64,000 bases of DNA from the NCBI GenBank assembly GCA_905234985.1, contig CAJOJQ010000012.1, forward strand, positions 1-64,000, given 5' to 3'. The notes below the pieces were generated by a model that was given only the letters and a program-made list of their open reading frames with translations, searched no databases and was not told the DNA's origin. Position numbers and translations under genes: made by a program. Shown here piece after piece: positions 31,090-39,524 of the stretch (its first letter is position 1; every line of letters begins with the position of its first letter). Origin of the DNA: an uncultured Christensenellaceae bacterium. GTDB lineage: Bacteria; Bacillota; Clostridia; Christensenellales; Aristaeellaceae.

Positions 31090-31368
31090 ATGAAGGAAAA
31101 GAAAGTGCCCATGCGCATGTGCGTGGGCTGCCGGGAAATGAAGCCCAAGAAGGAGCTTCTGCGGGTGGTGCGCTCCCCGGAGGGCGCGGTTTCCATCGAC
31201 TTAACGGGCCGCAAGCCGGGCCGCGGGGCGTATGTGTGCCACTCGGCGGAGTGCCTGAAAAAGGCCATCAAGCAGCGGCAGCTGGAGCGGGCATTTGAAT
31301 GCGCGCTGGGGGAGGAAACGCACGCGTCCCTCCTGCGCGAATTGGAAATGCTGGAGGCCAAGGCATGA
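31090..31368 (+). CDS. rnpM: YlxR/RnpM family RNA-binding protein
   Basis: A 92-residue basic protein with the YlxR motif pair: PMRMCVGCREMKPKKELLRV and GRKPGRGAYVCHSAECLKKA. YlxR has been renamed RnpM for its effect on RNase P in Bacillus. It lies between nusA and the L7Ae-like gene, the standard order, with the next start overlapping its stop by 4 bases. Four cysteine/histidine residues suggest possible metal binding. Confidence 0.93.
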   Translation: MKEKKVPMRMCVGCREMKPKKELLRVVRSPEGAVSIDLTGRKPGRGAYVCHSAECLKKAIKQRQLERAFECALGEETHASLLRELEMLEAKA

Positions 31369-31682
31369 CCAAAGCGGACGGCCTGCTGGGCCTTGCCAGC
31401 CGCGCCGGACAAATCACCTTGGGCGCTGATTTGGCGCTTCGGGAGATCAAAGGCGGCAGGGCCGGGGCGGTGCTGCTGGACGCGGGCGCGTCCGACGGCA
31501 CCAGGAAAAAAATCCTGGACGCCTGCGCCTATCGCGGCGTTCCGGCGTATATACTGCCAATAGATACCCTTTCCCGCGCCTGCGGGAAGGACGGGCGCAT
31601 GGCCGCCGCCCTGAAAAAGGGCAAGCTGTGCGGCAGGATTATGGAATTGCTTAACGAGGAAAAGGATAAATTACAAGGCTAA
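31365..31682 (+). CDS. L7Ae-like K-turn RNA-binding protein YlxQ
   Basis: A 105-residue L7Ae/L30e/YlxQ protein: [60 protein letters not shown]. It binds kink-turn RNA. The start is the ATG in the ATGA overlap with rnpM, not the earlier in-frame ATG at 31299. Its TAA overlaps an ATG (TAATG) that is a possible but less likely start of infB. Confidence 0.9.
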   Translation: MTKADGLLGLASRAGQITLGADLALREIKGGRAGAVLLDAGASDGTRKKILDACAYRGVPAYILPIDTLSRACGKDGRMAAALKKGKLCGRIMELLNEEKDKLQG

Positions 31683-31702
31683 TGCGGGGGTGCAAGCATC
31701 GA

Positions 31703-34663
31703 ATGACCAAGGTGAAACTGGCTGAGGCCACAAAGGAAATCAATCAGCAGGCGGGCACGATTCTGGAAGAAGCGTCGCGCATCCGGAGAAGTCTGGAGGG
31801 CGTGCTTGGCATGCTGCGCAAGCAGGAAGCCAAATTCCAGCGGGAAGAGGAAGAAGAAAAGGCTCGTAAGCGCCAGGAGGAGCAGGCGGAGCTTGCGAAA
31901 CAGCATACGAAGGCCTGGACCATGCCCGACGAGGATGAACCGGCAGCCCCTGCCGCCGTCGAATCGAAACGGAGCGAAGAAAAGCCTGCCGCACAGGCAG
32001 CGGCTGTAAAGACGCCCGAACCGGCCAAAGAAAAGAAGGAAGAAAAACAGGAGGCCACACCCGCGCCCGCGCCTGCGCAAAAGCCCCAGGCCGAGCCGGA
32101 AAAGCCTGCTCCCGCCGCGCCCGCCCCGAAAGCGGAAGCGCCCAAGCAGGAAAAGCCCGCCGAAATGATGCCAGCTTCGGCCAAACCTGCGGAAGCGGCA
32201 AAGCCCGCGGAAGCCAAACCGGCCCCCGCGCCCGCTGCCCGGCCCGTGCCCGCGCAGCCCCAGCGACCCGTTCAGCAGACAGCGGCGCGTCCCGTGGGCG
32301 CGCCCCAGCAGGGTCAGCGTCCCCAGGGACAGTATGGCCGCCCCGTGAACGGGCAGGGTCAGCCCTTTAACCGTCCCGCGGGTCAGCAAGGCCAGTATGG
32401 CCGTCCCGTAAACGCCGCGCAGGGCCAGGGTGCGCCCCGTCCCGCAGGCGCGCCTTACGCCCGTCCGGCTGGCGGCGCGCCTTATGGCCGTCCCGCCGGT
32501 GCGCCCGGTCAACCCTTTAACCGTCCTGCCGGTCAGCAGGGTCAGCCCTTCAACCGCCCTGCCGGCGGCGCGCAGGGTCAGCCCTTTAACCGTTCCGGCG
32601 CCTCCGGCGGCGGCGGTCCCCGTCCCGCTGGCGGCCCTCGGCCCCAGGGCGGCGGCGCGCGTCCCGCTGGCGGTGGCCGCAGCCGCGGCCCCGAACTGAC
32701 CCCCGTGGTGGAAAAGGAGAGGGTCAGCAATTACGATCCCAACAAGAAGCAGTATATCCGGCAGCATGACCCGGAGCATGTGGCGAAGAACCGCAAGCAA
32801 TTGCAGAAAGAATCCTTCCCCGGCTACGACGACGAGACCGTGCGCGGCGGCAAGAAGGCCCGCAGCAACAAGAAGCAGCTTTCCGCCCAGCAGATGATGG
32901 CCCCCATCAAGATCGAAAAGGCTTTCATGACGGCGGAAACCATCACGGTGAAGGACCTGACCGAGCGCATCGGCAAGCCCGCCGGCGAAATCTTAAAGAA
33001 GCTTCTGATGTTAGGCATTATGAGCAACATCAATTCCGAGCTGGATTACGATACCGCTTCCCTGGTCTGCTCCGAATTCGGGGTGGAACTGGAAATGAAG
33101 CTGGATAAGACCGCCGAGGACGCTCTTTCCGAAATCGACGTGGAGGATTCCGAAGAAGACCTCCAGCCCCGTCCCCCCGTCATCACCATCATGGGCCACG
33201 TGGACCACGGCAAAACGTCCCTGCTGGACTACATTCGCAAGGCCCACGTCACCGCCACCGAGGCGGGCGGCATCACCCAGCACATCGGCGCTTACACCGT
33301 CAAGCTCAACGGTCGCCAGATCACCTTCCTGGATACCCCTGGCCACGAAGCCTTTACCGCCATGCGTATGCGCGGCGCGCAGGCCACGGACATCGCCGTG
33401 CTGGTGGTGGCGGCGGACGACGGCGTGATGCCTCAGACCGTTGAAGCCATCAACCACGCCAAGGCCGCCAACGTGCCCATCGTGGTCGCCATCAACAAGA
33501 TGGATAAGCCCGGCGCGAACCCCGACCGCATCATGCAGGACCTGACCAAGTACGAGCTGGTGCCCGAGGATTGGGGCGGCAGCACCATCATGGTGCCCGT
33601 CAGCGCCATCACCGGCGAGGGCGTGGACGACCTGCTGGAAATGATTCTGTTGCAGGCCGATACAATGGAGCTTCGCGCCAACCCCGACCGTATGGCCAAG
33701 GGCGTTATCATCGAAGCCAAGCTGGATAAGGCCCGGGGCCCCCTGGCCACCGTGCTGCTCCAGAACGGCACCCTGAAAATCGGCGACAACATCGTGGCGG
33801 GCATGGCCTCCGGCCGCGTCCGCGCCATGGTGAACGACCGGGGCGAGCGCGTGCAGACCGCCGGTCCCTCCACCCCTGTGGAAATCTCCGGCTTCAACGA
33901 AGTGCCCCTGGCGGGCGATGAAATGTTCGCCGTGGCGGACGACCATCTGAGCCGTCAGGTGGCCCAGGAGCGCCGCGACAAGGTGAAGGCCGCGCGGGTC
34001 AACACCACCAAGGTGAGCCTCGACAATCTGTTCGCGGGCATCGCCGAGGGCAAGGTGCAAAACCTGAACATCATCATCAAGGCCGACGTGCAGGGCAGCG
34101 TGGAAGCCGTGAAGCAGGCTTTGGAAAAACTGTCCAACGACGAAGTGAAGGTGCGCGTGCTGCACAGCGCGGTCGGCGCTGTTACTCAGGACGACGTGAA
34201 CCTGGCCTCCGCTTTCAACGCCATCATCATCGGCTTCAACATCCGCCCCGATTCCACCGCCCGGGACGCCGCCGAGCGCGAGGGCGTGGATATCCGCCTC
34301 TACCGCATCATCTATCAGGCCATCGAGGACGTGGAAAAGGCCATGAAGGGCCTGCTGGCTCCCGAATTCAAGGAGAACCTGCTGGGCCACGCCCAGGTGC
34401 GCAGCACCTTCAAGATCACCGGCGCGGGCACCATCGCGGGCTGCTACGTCACCGACGGCAAAGTCCAGCGCAACGCCTCTGTGCGTTTGCTGCGGGATAA
34501 CGTGGTGGTCTTCGAGGGCAAGCTTTCTTCCCTCCGCCGCTTCAAGGACGACGTGAAGGAAGTGGCCTCTGGCTACGAGTGCGGCGTGGGCCTGGAAAAC
34601 TACAACGACGTAAAAGAGGGCGACGTTGTGGAATGTTTCGTGATGGAAGAAATTGAGAGGTAA
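31703..34663 (+). CDS. infB: Translation initiation factor IF-2
   Basis: A 986-residue IF-2, much longer than the roughly 700-residue forms of many Firmicutes. A short N-terminal helix ([20 protein letters not shown]) is followed by a Lys/Glu/Ala/Pro-rich linker and then a Gly/Gln/Arg/Pro-rich repeat region (units such as GQPFNRPAG and QYGRPV, coded by about 32280-32690). The IF2_N module ([20 protein letters not shown]), G domain ([29 protein letters not shown]) and domains II-IV follow. The start at 31703 is preferred over 31682 because GGGGGTG then lies 10 bases upstream. Confidence 0.96.
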   Translation: MTKVKLAEATKEINQQAGTILEEASRIRRSLEGVLGMLRKQEAKFQREEEEEKARKRQEEQAELAKQHTKAWTMPDEDEPAAPAAVESKRSEEKPAAQAAAVKTPEPAKEKKEEKQEATPAPAPAQKPQAEPEKPAPAAPAPKAEAPKQEKPAEMMPASAKPAEAAKPAEAKPAPAPAARPVPAQPQRPVQQTAARPVGAPQQGQRPQGQYGRPVNGQGQPFNRPAGQQGQYGRPVNAAQGQGAPRPAGAPYARPAGGAPYGRPAGAPGQPFNRPAGQQGQPFNRPAGGAQGQPFNRSGASGGGGPRPAGGPRPQGGGARPAGGGRSRGPELTPVVEKERVSNYDPNKKQYIRQHDPEHVAKNRKQLQKESFPGYDDETVRGGKKARSNKKQLSAQQMMAPIKIEKAFMTAETITVKDLTERIGKPAGEILKKLLMLGIMSNINSELDYDTASLVCSEFGVELEMKLDKTAEDALSEIDVEDSEEDLQPRPPVITIMGHVDHGKTSLLDYIRKAHVTATEAGGITQHIGAYTVKLNGRQITFLDTPGHEAFTAMRMRGAQATDIAVLVVAADDGVMPQTVEAINHAKAANVPIVVAINKMDKPGANPDRIMQDLTKYELVPEDWGGSTIMVPVSAITGEGVDDLLEMILLQADTMELRANPDRMAKGVIIEAKLDKARGPLATVLLQNGTLKIGDNIVAGMASGRVRAMVNDRGERVQTAGPSTPVEISGFNEVPLAGDEMFAVADDHLSRQVAQERRDKVKAARVNTTKVSLDNLFAGIAEGKVQNLNIIIKADVQGSVEAVKQALEKLSNDEVKVRVLHSAVGAVTQDDVNLASAFNAIIIGFNIRPDSTARDAAEREGVDIRLYRIIYQAIEDVEKAMKGLLAPEFKENLLGHAQVRSTFKITGAGTIAGCYVTDGKVQRNASVRLLRDNVVVFEGKLSSLRRFKDDVKEVASGYECGVGLENYNDVKEGDVVECFVMEEIER

Positions 34664-34916
34664 GGGGAGGTTATGGCGGGAAACCTTTCTTTCAGGCGAA
34701 AGAAAGGTTTCCCGTGCCCTTCCAAAGAAAGCCTTCTTCGGGATGGAAGAAAGACGATTTTTCTTTAATCGATTCCCCGTGAAGCGCATTTATGAAAACG
34801 GATGGCAAAGAACTGTTGCTCCCTTTATTGCTTTCTTGGAAGGGGGTGTGGGGGAAACCGTTCTTTGGCATCCAAAGAACGGTTTCCCCCACAAAATATT
34901 TGAGAGGAACAAGGCA
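34664..34916. repeat. Hairpin-rich spacer with 70-bp repeat, copy 1
   Basis: A 253-bp gap inside an otherwise compact operon. It holds two long hairpins: GGGAAACCTTTCTTTC with its complement (34678-34713, loop AGGC) and a 19-bp perfect stem at 34850-34890 (loop CAT, extendable to 22 bp). The 70 bp at 34821-34890 recur with 8 differences at 39447-39516. TTGAGAGG occurs on both sides (34653-34660 and 34900-34907), resembling a target duplication, but the left copy is inside infB and its stop codon lies within the segment, so this may be chance. Confidence 0.75.
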
Positions 34917-35294
34917 TTGAGCAGTTTTCGGATTGACAGGATTTCAGAAGAAGTGCGCCACGCCATCGATGCCATTATCCGGGACATGAACGACCCCCGG
35001 ATCAGCGGCACCTACGCCGTGACCCGGGCGGATGTGACCCGTGATTTGCGCTGGGCCAAGGTGTACGTCAGCGTCTTAGAGGACGACAAGGCGGACGACA
35101 TGATCAAGGCGCTGAAAAAGGCCGCCGGGTTCATTCGCCACGAATTGGGGGCGCGGGTTGACCTGCGCTATACCCCGGAGCTTTTATTTGAACGGGACCG
35201 TAACATCGCCTACGGCGCGCATATCGCCCAGGTGCTGAAAGAAGTGGCCCCTGCCAGAGAGGAAGAAGAACATGACGATGGCGCAGAACCGTGA
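34917..35294 (+). CDS. rbfA: Ribosome-binding factor A
   Basis: A 125-residue RbfA: FRIDRISEEVRHAIDAIIRD, NDPRISGTYAVTRADVTRDL, AKVYVSVLEDD and GARVDLRYTPELLFERDRNI. It binds 30S precursors for 16S 5' maturation. No ATG is available near the conserved start; a TTG at 34917 with AGAGGA about 9 bases upstream fits the family start exactly, whereas the long frame from 34653 runs through repeat DNA. The ribosome binding site lies at the edge of the inserted repeat spacer. It overlaps nrnA by 23 bases. Confidence 0.9.
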   Translation: MSSFRIDRISEEVRHAIDAIIRDMNDPRISGTYAVTRADVTRDLRWAKVYVSVLEDDKADDMIKALKKAAGFIRHELGARVDLRYTPELLFERDRNIAYGAHIAQVLKEVAPAREEEEHDDGAEP

Positions 35295-36264
35295 TTTCTG
35301 CCCCGAAATGCTGTCCGCGCTGCAAAATGCGAACAGCATTTTGTTATGTTCCCATGCCCAGCCGGACGGGGACGCCATCGGCTCCACCCTGGCTATGGGC
35401 TTGGGTTTGCGTTTCCTGGGAAAAGAAGTGACCCTGTTGGACGCCGATCCGGTGCCGACGCAGATGTGTTTTCTGCCCGGCGCGGACGGTTTTGTCCAGC
35501 CGGAGGCGGTACAGGGCAAAGCCTTTGACGTATCACTGGCCATCGACACCGCCACCGTGGAGTTGTTGGGGGCCAGCAAGGACGCTTTTTTTGCCGCGCC
35601 CGTCACCCTGGTCATGGATCACCACCCGGACAATCCCCGCTATGCCATGCTGAACGTGGTGGACGGTAAGGCTTCGGCGGCGGGCTGCGTGGTGTACCGG
35701 TGCCTGCGGGCGCTGAATATCCCGCTCAATAAAGAAATCGCCGCCTGCCTGTACTGCGCCCTCAGCACGGACACGGGCAATTTCCGCTTTCAGAACACCA
35801 ACGCCGAAACCTTCTCCATTATGGCGGCATTGATGGAAGCGGGGCTGGACTTGCCCGCCGTGGCAAGGCCTATCCATCAGCTCCGGGAGGAACCCCACCT
35901 GCGGCTGCTGGGCCGGGCGCTTTCTTCCCTGAAAATCTTTGCCGGGGGAAAATGCGCCTGCATGAAGCTGACCCAGGAAGATTATAGAGCGGCGCAAGCC
36001 CTGCCGGAACACAACAGCAACATCGTCAATTACGCCCTGGATATTCCCGGCGTGGAAATGGCCTTCCTGGCCGAGGAACGGGAAAACGGCATGGTGAAAG
36101 CCAGCCTGCGGGCCGTTCCGCCCTGGAACGTGGCGGAAATCGCCAAAGCTTTCGGCGGCGGCGGGCACAAGCTGGCCGCCGGCCTGCGGCTGCCCGGCAC
36201 GCTGGACGGGCTGTGCGCCGGGCTGGAAGAAAAAATGCTGCTTTTGGTTGAGGGTCAGCCATGA
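35272..36264 (+). CDS. nrnA: DHH/DHHA1 phosphoesterase, NrnA-like
   Basis: A 330-residue DHH-family enzyme: CSHAQPDGDAIGSTLAMG (metal ligands of motif I), VMDHHPDNPRY (DHH motif), STDTGNFRFQNT, and the DHHA1 substrate-binding GGGGHKLAAG. NrnA degrades nano-RNA and converts pAp to AMP, and related enzymes hydrolyse pApA, the product of c-di-AMP breakdown. Located between rbfA and truB as in many Firmicutes. GAGGAAG precedes the ATG at 35272. Confidence 0.93.
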   Translation: MTMAQNRDFCPEMLSALQNANSILLCSHAQPDGDAIGSTLAMGLGLRFLGKEVTLLDADPVPTQMCFLPGADGFVQPEAVQGKAFDVSLAIDTATVELLGASKDAFFAAPVTLVMDHHPDNPRYAMLNVVDGKASAAGCVVYRCLRALNIPLNKEIAACLYCALSTDTGNFRFQNTNAETFSIMAALMEAGLDLPAVARPIHQLREEPHLRLLGRALSSLKIFAGGKCACMKLTQEDYRAAQALPEHNSNIVNYALDIPGVEMAFLAEERENGMVKASLRAVPPWNVAEIAKAFGGGGHKLAAGLRLPGTLDGLCAGLEEKMLLLVEGQP

Positions 36265-37133
36265 ACGGATTTATCAATCTATTGAAGCCTCCCGGCATGT
36301 CCTCCGGAACGGCGGTAGCCATTGTGAAGCGCCTGACCAAGGAACGGGTGGGCCACGCGGGCACCTTAGACCCCGAAGCAGCCGGTGTGCTGCCCATCAT
36401 GGTGGGCAGGGCAACGCGGCTTTTGGACTGCTTTCCCGATCACAGCAAAAGCTATGTGGCTGAAATCGCCTTTGCCGGGGCCACGGACACTCAGGACGCC
36501 CAGGGAACGATCATAGAACCCAAGCAACGGGTGCCGGAACGGGAGGAGATTTTGGCTGTGCTGCCGCAATTCCGGGGCACGATCATGCAGCGCCCCCCGG
36601 CCTATTCCGCTTTGAAAAAGGACGGCGTGCCCCTGTACGCCTTGGCCCGCCAGGGAAAGGCGGTGGAAACCCAGGCCCGGGAAACCGTCGTAAGCCTATT
36701 GGAATTGGGCGAAAGAACGGGGGAGAATGGGTATATGCTGTCCATCGACTGCGGCAGCGGCACCTATATCCGCACCCTGTGCCACGACATCGGTCAAGCC
36801 CTGAACGCCCCCGCTCATATGCGGTTTTTGCTGCGCACCCGTCACGGGGAGTTTACCATCGAAAACGCCGTGATCATAGAGGAAATCATGGGAGCGGAGA
36901 ACCTGGAAAAATATCTTTTGCCGCTGGATTTTCCCTTGGGGGCGCTGCCTGCGCTGCAATTGCCGGAAAGCTATTGGAAATTGGGGCGAAACGGGGGAAA
37001 GCTGCCCGCCAGACTGAAACTGGAGCTGGACGAAAAAGAACGCTGCCGCGTGTACGCGGAAGAAGAATTATTGGGCGTCGCACACCGGGACGGGGATATC
37101 CTGCGCTTTGACGTGGGGTTGACGGGAGGATAA
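36261..37133 (+). CDS. truB: tRNA pseudouridine-55 synthase
   Basis: A 290-residue TruB. The catalytic aspartate is D37 in HAGTLDPEAAGVL; KSYVAEIAFAGATDTQDAQG, RPPAYSALKKDGVPLYALAR and SIDCGSGTYIRTLCHDIG are the other family motifs, followed by a short PUA-like C-terminal segment. It starts in a 4-base overlap with nrnA. ribF, which often follows, is absent. Confidence 0.96.
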   Translation: MNGFINLLKPPGMSSGTAVAIVKRLTKERVGHAGTLDPEAAGVLPIMVGRATRLLDCFPDHSKSYVAEIAFAGATDTQDAQGTIIEPKQRVPEREEILAVLPQFRGTIMQRPPAYSALKKDGVPLYALARQGKAVETQARETVVSLLELGERTGENGYMLSIDCGSGTYIRTLCHDIGQALNAPAHMRFLLRTRHGEFTIENAVIIEEIMGAENLEKYLLPLDFPLGALPALQLPESYWKLGRNGGKLPARLKLELDEKERCRVYAEEELLGVAHRDGDILRFDVGLTGG

Positions 37134-37137
37134 GAAC

Positions 37138-37929
37138 ATGGAGATACGGGAACAATTGTCCAAAATCCGCTGCTTTCTGCTGGATATGGACGGCACTTTT
37201 TACTTGGGGAATCAGCTGATCGACGGTTCCCTGGATTTCCTGGACAAGCTAAAAGAAACCGGGCGGCAATGCCTGTTTCTCACCAACAATTCCTCCAAAT
37301 CAGCGTCCTTTTACAAGGAAAAGCTGAAAAGAATGAACGTGCCGGAGGAATTTCGCAACGTACTCACCAGCGGCCAAGCCACGGCCCGGTACGTGACCGC
37401 CCGTTTTCCCGGGAAAAAGGCGTTTCTGCTTGCAAACGCCATCGAGACGGAAGAAATGCGGGCCTTGGGCGTGGAAATCGACCAGGAACATCCGGATTAT
37501 GTGCTGATCGCCTTTGACACGGAACTGGACTATAAAAAAATGACCATGCTGTGCGACCACGTGCGGGCGGGCCTGCCCTACATCGCCACTCACCCGGATT
37601 TCAACTGCCCCACGGAAACAGGCTTCATTCCCGACATCGGGGCCACCATCGCCTATGTGAAGGCCAGCACGGGCCGGGAGCCGGACGTGATCATCGGCAA
37701 GCCCAACAGCGGCATCGTGGAAGAAACGCTCCGGGCCACAGGGCTGCAAAAGGAAGAAATGGCTATGGTGGGGGACAGGCTGTATACCGATATCGCCACC
37801 GGGGTGAATTTCGGCATGCTGTCCATCCTGGTCATGAGCGGTGAAACCACCGCCCAAATGGCGGCTGAATCGCCCATCAAGCCGGGGCTGACCTTCGGGC
37901 GGCTTTCCGACATGATTGAGTACCTATAA
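37138..37929 (+). CDS. HAD-IIA family phosphatase
   Basis: A 263-residue HAD hydrolase of the NagD/AraL/PGP group: motif I LLDMDGTFYLG, motif II FLTNNSSKS, GKPNSGIVEETL and motif IV MVGDRLYTDIATG. The C2-type cap lies between motifs II and III. It follows truB by 4 bases and is probably co-transcribed. Substrates of this group are sugar phosphates or glycerol phosphate; a damage-control (metabolite repair) role is likely but not proven by sequence. Confidence 0.9.
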   Translation: MEIREQLSKIRCFLLDMDGTFYLGNQLIDGSLDFLDKLKETGRQCLFLTNNSSKSASFYKEKLKRMNVPEEFRNVLTSGQATARYVTARFPGKKAFLLANAIETEEMRALGVEIDQEHPDYVLIAFDTELDYKKMTMLCDHVRAGLPYIATHPDFNCPTETGFIPDIGATIAYVKASTGREPDVIIGKPNSGIVEETLRATGLQKEEMAMVGDRLYTDIATGVNFGMLSILVMSGETTAQMAAESPIKPGLTFGRLSDMIEYL

Positions 37930-37935
37930 CCTACA

Positions 37936-38063
37936 GGTAGGAAGTAGGAGGTAGGAAGTAGGAGGTAGGAAGTAGGAGGTTTATATAGTCGTATACAATA
38001 TAGCAGTTCGGTTTTGATCGAACATTTAAAGTTATCATTTCAAAACCTCCTACCTCCTACCTG
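37936..38063. repeat. Tandem 14-mer repeats and inverted arm
   Basis: GGTAGGAAGTAGGA is repeated three times in tandem (37936-37977), then about 65 bp later a pyrimidine-rich arm, AAACCTCCTACCTCCTACC (38043-38061), can pair with it. This purine arm / pyrimidine arm design is the same as at 15978-16081. It lies between the HAD gene and the ABC permease gene and may act as a terminator or be a dispersed repeat. Confidence 0.7.
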
Positions 38064-38082
38064 ATCTTTCATAAGGAGTCAC

Positions 38083-38823
38083 ATGAAGAAGCTGTTTCGC
38101 CGACTGCTGATCGGCGCGTTCTGGATGGTTGTCTGGTGGGCCATCGCCTTAGCGGTGGGCCTGCCCAAGCTGCTGCCGGGTCCCCCGGAAACGGTGGAGG
38201 CCCTTTTTCGCTTGGCCGGAACAGCTGCTTTCTGGCGCGGCGTGGGGCTGACCATGCTGCGGGTTGCCCTGGGCTACCTGCTGGCGGTGCTGACCGGCAC
38301 AGCATTTGCGGCGGTCTGCTGGCGGTTCAAGGGGGTGGACGCGCTTCTTTCTCCCCTGCGCACGGTCATTAAGGCCACGCCCGTTTCCTCTTTTATCCTG
38401 CTGGTGTGGCTGTGGCTGCAGCGCGCCCATGTGCCGGTATTCATTTCCTTTTTGATGGTGCTGCCCATCATCTGGACCGCCGTGCAGGAAGCCCTGGGCG
38501 CGGTGGACGGAAATTTGAAGGAAATGACCAATATGTACCGCTTTTCCCGTTGGCAGAAGATGCGTTATTTATACGCCCCCAGCGTGAAGCCCGCGTTCAT
38601 GGCGGCGGCGCTGACGGGCTTGGGTTTTGCCTGGAAAAGCGGCATCGCGGCGGAGGTCATCGCCCTGACGCCTGATTCCGTGGGCAAGCATTTGAGCGAC
38701 GCCAAAAATTATTTAGAATACCCCGATCTTTTCGCCTGGACGCTGACGGTGATCCTGCTTTCCATGCTGCTGGAGGGGTTGCTGAAAGCGGCGGCCCGGC
38801 GCGGAAAGGGGGCGAAGAAGTGA
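38083..38823 (+). CDS. SsuC/TauC-type ABC transporter permease
   Basis: A 246-residue membrane protein with about six hydrophobic segments and the BPD_transp_1 signature of nitrate/sulfonate/taurine permeases: FWRGVGLTMLRVALGYLLAV near residue 50 and the EAA-like loop EMTNMYRFSRWQKMRYLYAP near 150. Substrates of the group include sulfonates, thiamine precursors and riboflavin-like compounds. It overlaps the ATPase gene by 4 bases. No periplasmic binding protein gene lies nearby. Confidence 0.85.
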   Translation: MKKLFRRLLIGAFWMVVWWAIALAVGLPKLLPGPPETVEALFRLAGTAAFWRGVGLTMLRVALGYLLAVLTGTAFAAVCWRFKGVDALLSPLRTVIKATPVSSFILLVWLWLQRAHVPVFISFLMVLPIIWTAVQEALGAVDGNLKEMTNMYRFSRWQKMRYLYAPSVKPAFMAAALTGLGFAWKSGIAAEVIALTPDSVGKHLSDAKNYLEYPDLFAWTLTVILLSMLLEGLLKAAARRGKGAKK

Positions 38824-39389
38824 TTCAGCTTACTAACGTCACCGCCGGTTATCCCGGCAAAACAGTGCTGCGGAATGTGACCCTTTCCCTGCCGGAAAAA
38901 GGAGCCGTCGCAATGATGGCCCCCAGCGGCTTTGGTAAAACCACCCTGCTTCGAGTGCTGGCGGGGCTGCTGAAACCCCAATCCGGCACAATTTCCGGGC
39001 TGGAAAACAAAAAAATCGCCTTCCTATTCCAGGAGGACCGCTTGCTGCCCTGGCTGACGGCGGAAAAGAACGTTTCCATCGTAAGCTCCGCCGAAAAAGC
39101 TCGGTTCTGGCTGAACGCAATGGAAATCGGCGACCCCGCGCAATATCCCCATGAAATGAGCGGCGGCATGCAGCGCCGGGTCGCGCTGGCCCGGGCCATG
39201 GCCTTCGGCGGCGGCCTGCTGCTGCTGGATGAACCCTTCAAAGGCATGGACGAAGCCCTCCGCGCCCGCATCGCCGCCCGCGTCAAGGATCAATTTCCTC
39301 TCACCGTGCTTTCCGTCCACGATCAGGAAGAAGCGGAACTCATGGGCGCAAGCATCCTACGTCTTGACCAAATGATGAATCAGCATTAA
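38820..39389 (+). CDS. ABC transporter ATPase partner of the SsuC-type permease
   Basis: A 189-residue ATPase, short for the family (about 230-260). It starts at GTG in a GTGA overlap with the permease stop. Walker A APSGFGKTT (the usual second Gly position is F), Q-loop FLFQEDRLLPWLT, signature MSGGMQRRVALARAM, Walker B LLLLDEPFKGMDE and switch His SVHDQEEAELM are all there; only the C-terminal regulatory tail is missing. It pairs with the preceding permease; the binding protein must be elsewhere. Confidence 0.85.
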   Translation: MIQLTNVTAGYPGKTVLRNVTLSLPEKGAVAMMAPSGFGKTTLLRVLAGLLKPQSGTISGLENKKIAFLFQEDRLLPWLTAEKNVSIVSSAEKARFWLNAMEIGDPAQYPHEMSGGMQRRVALARAMAFGGGLLLLDEPFKGMDEALRARIAARVKDQFPLTVLSVHDQEEAELMGASILRLDQMMNQH

Positions 39390-39446
39390 AAAACGCCTCG
39401 ACTGCGCTTTTTGATTATAAAGAGAAAAGAACAATTTTTTATGGAG

Positions 39447-39516
39447 CCCTTTATTGCTTTCTCGGAAGGGGGTTCGGGGGAAACCACTCTTTGGCATCCA
39501 AAGAGTGGTTTCCTCC
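39447..39516. repeat. 70-bp hairpin repeat, copy 2
   Basis: Matches 34821-34890 at 62 of 70 positions. Shared cores are CCCTTTATTGCTTTCT and GGAAGGGGGT, then a stem at 39476-39494/39498-39516 with loop CAT. Relative to copy 1 the stem changes CCGTTC/GAACGG to CCACTC/GAGTGG, two compensatory pair changes. It lies just beyond the stop codon of the convergent sipL-like gene, where it may also terminate transcription. Confidence 0.8.
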
Positions 39517-39524
39517 GAAAATTT

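Noticed and set aside
33011-34789. 592-codon minus-strand open frame opposite infB
   Set aside because: His/Gly/Val/Ala-rich shadow of a strongly conserved gene; no family features.
34653-34907. Clean 8-bp target-site duplication TTGAGAGG around the infB-rbfA spacer
   Set aside because: The left copy is within infB and the stop codon lies inside the supposed insert; exact excision would fuse infB to rbfA, so the repeat may be coincidence.
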